DNA from: Lysobacteraceae bacterium
GTDB lineage: Bacteria > Pseudomonadota > Gammaproteobacteria > DSM-19610
Assembly: GCA_020201295.1 (NCBI GenBank)
Contig: JAIVHA010000036.1
Location: forward strand, 1-6,104
Reading direction: 5' to 3'
DNA: 6,104 nt
Under the pieces are notes generated by a model. That model worked only from the letters and a program-made list of their open reading frames with translations. It did not search any database and was not told the origin of the DNA. Shown one piece after another: positions 5,745-6,104 of this stretch. Within the stretch, counting starts at the first letter, position 1. Each line of letters starts with the position of its first letter. The position numbers and the translations under genes were made by a program.

Positions 5745-6104
5745 ATGACGGCGGGTGTGGCCAATCGGGCGAAGTCGAGGCTGACGCTGCTGCTGGTATT
5801 CGGGATTTTCGCCCTGCCGGTGGTGATCGCCTGGCTGGCCTTCTTCGTGTTCCCGGACTGGCGCCCGGACGGCACCACCAACCACGGTGAGCTGGTCCAG
5901 CCGCCCCGCGACCTGCATTTCGCGTCCCTGGCGACGGTGGAAGGTGGGCCGCTGGAGGAGGCATTCCTGCAGGGCAAGTGGACCTATGTGCTTTGGTCCG
6001 GCCCCGAATGCGCAAGTCCCTGCCTGGAACAGCTGGTACACATGCACCAGGTGCGCCTGGCCCAAGGCAAGAACATCGATCGGGTACAGCGCCTTTTATT
6101 GGTG
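5745..6104 (+). CDS. SCO-like thioredoxin-fold membrane protein of the cox cluster (3' truncated)
   Basis: The frame stays open to the last base, so only the first 120 residues are seen. A basic N-terminus (NRAKSR) precedes one membrane helix at about 14-37. A periplasmic part follows with WRPDGTTNHGELVQPPRDL (39-57), then WTYVLWSGPECASPC. Cys89 and Cys93 form a CXXXC pair like the copper-binding motif of SCO/SenC proteins. The sequence then runs through VHMHQVRLAQGKNIDRVQRL to the edge. TTNHGELVQPP and the stretch from HQVRLA to DRVQR fit, from memory, the uncharacterised protein found between SURF1 and ctaA in gammaproteobacterial cox clusters. By analogy it may deliver copper to CuA or reduce its cysteines. 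The SCO metal-binding histidine would lie downstream of the window, so its presence is unknown. Confidence 0.8.
   Translation, partial: MTAGVANRAKSRLTLLLVFGIFALPVVIAWLAFFVFPDWRPDGTTNHGELVQPPRDLHFASLATVEGGPLEEAFLQGKWTYVLWSGPECASPCLEQLVHMHQVRLAQGKNIDRVQRLLLV

Overview
This is high-GC proteobacterial DNA carrying most of an aa3-type cytochrome c oxidase cluster. The gene order is coxB, coxA, a tiny membrane gene, ctaG (cox11), coxC, a reverse-strand twin-transmembrane gene, SURF1 and a SCO-like protein. As I recall, this matches the cox locus of Pseudomonas and other Gammaproteobacteria. Together with the cytochrome c domain fused to CoxB, it points to an aerobic gammaproteobacterium. The genus cannot be named from this window.

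Layout. Positions 1-104 form a perfect 47-bp inverted repeat around a 10-base spacer, followed by about 120 bases of leader. coxB (225-1352) encodes subunit II with a CuA site and a C-terminal CXXCH haem domain. coxA (1373-2947) encodes the catalytic subunit I. A GC-rich hairpin without a T-tract follows, then a 35-residue single-pass membrane protein (2998-3105), ctaG (3111-3644) and coxC (3703-4575). The convergent gap at 4576-4690 is mostly a perfect 31-bp inverted repeat of the dispersed TCATTGCGAGCG type. On the minus strand is a small two-helix membrane protein of the DUF2909 type (4691-4915). SURF1 (4990-5727) and a SCO-like CXXXC protein (5745 to beyond the window end) return to the plus strand.

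How the genes work together. CoxA, CoxB and CoxC are the structural core. Electrons enter through the haem c domain and CuA of CoxB, pass to haem a and the haem a3-CuB centre of CoxA, and reduce O2 with proton pumping. CtaG delivers copper to CuB. SURF1 assists haem a insertion. The SCO-like protein, judged by its CXXXC motif and its position, probably takes part in copper or thiol chemistry during maturation. The 35-residue protein and the twin-transmembrane protein probably act in assembly, but this rests on context only.

The genes themselves are conventional and intact. The items most worth a second look are the two perfect inverted repeats (the left-edge one may be an assembly foldback), the 35-residue gene, and a SURF1 that seems to lack the usual conserved histidine. 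I found no evidence of a wholly new system, CRISPR array, tRNA, rRNA or transposase.
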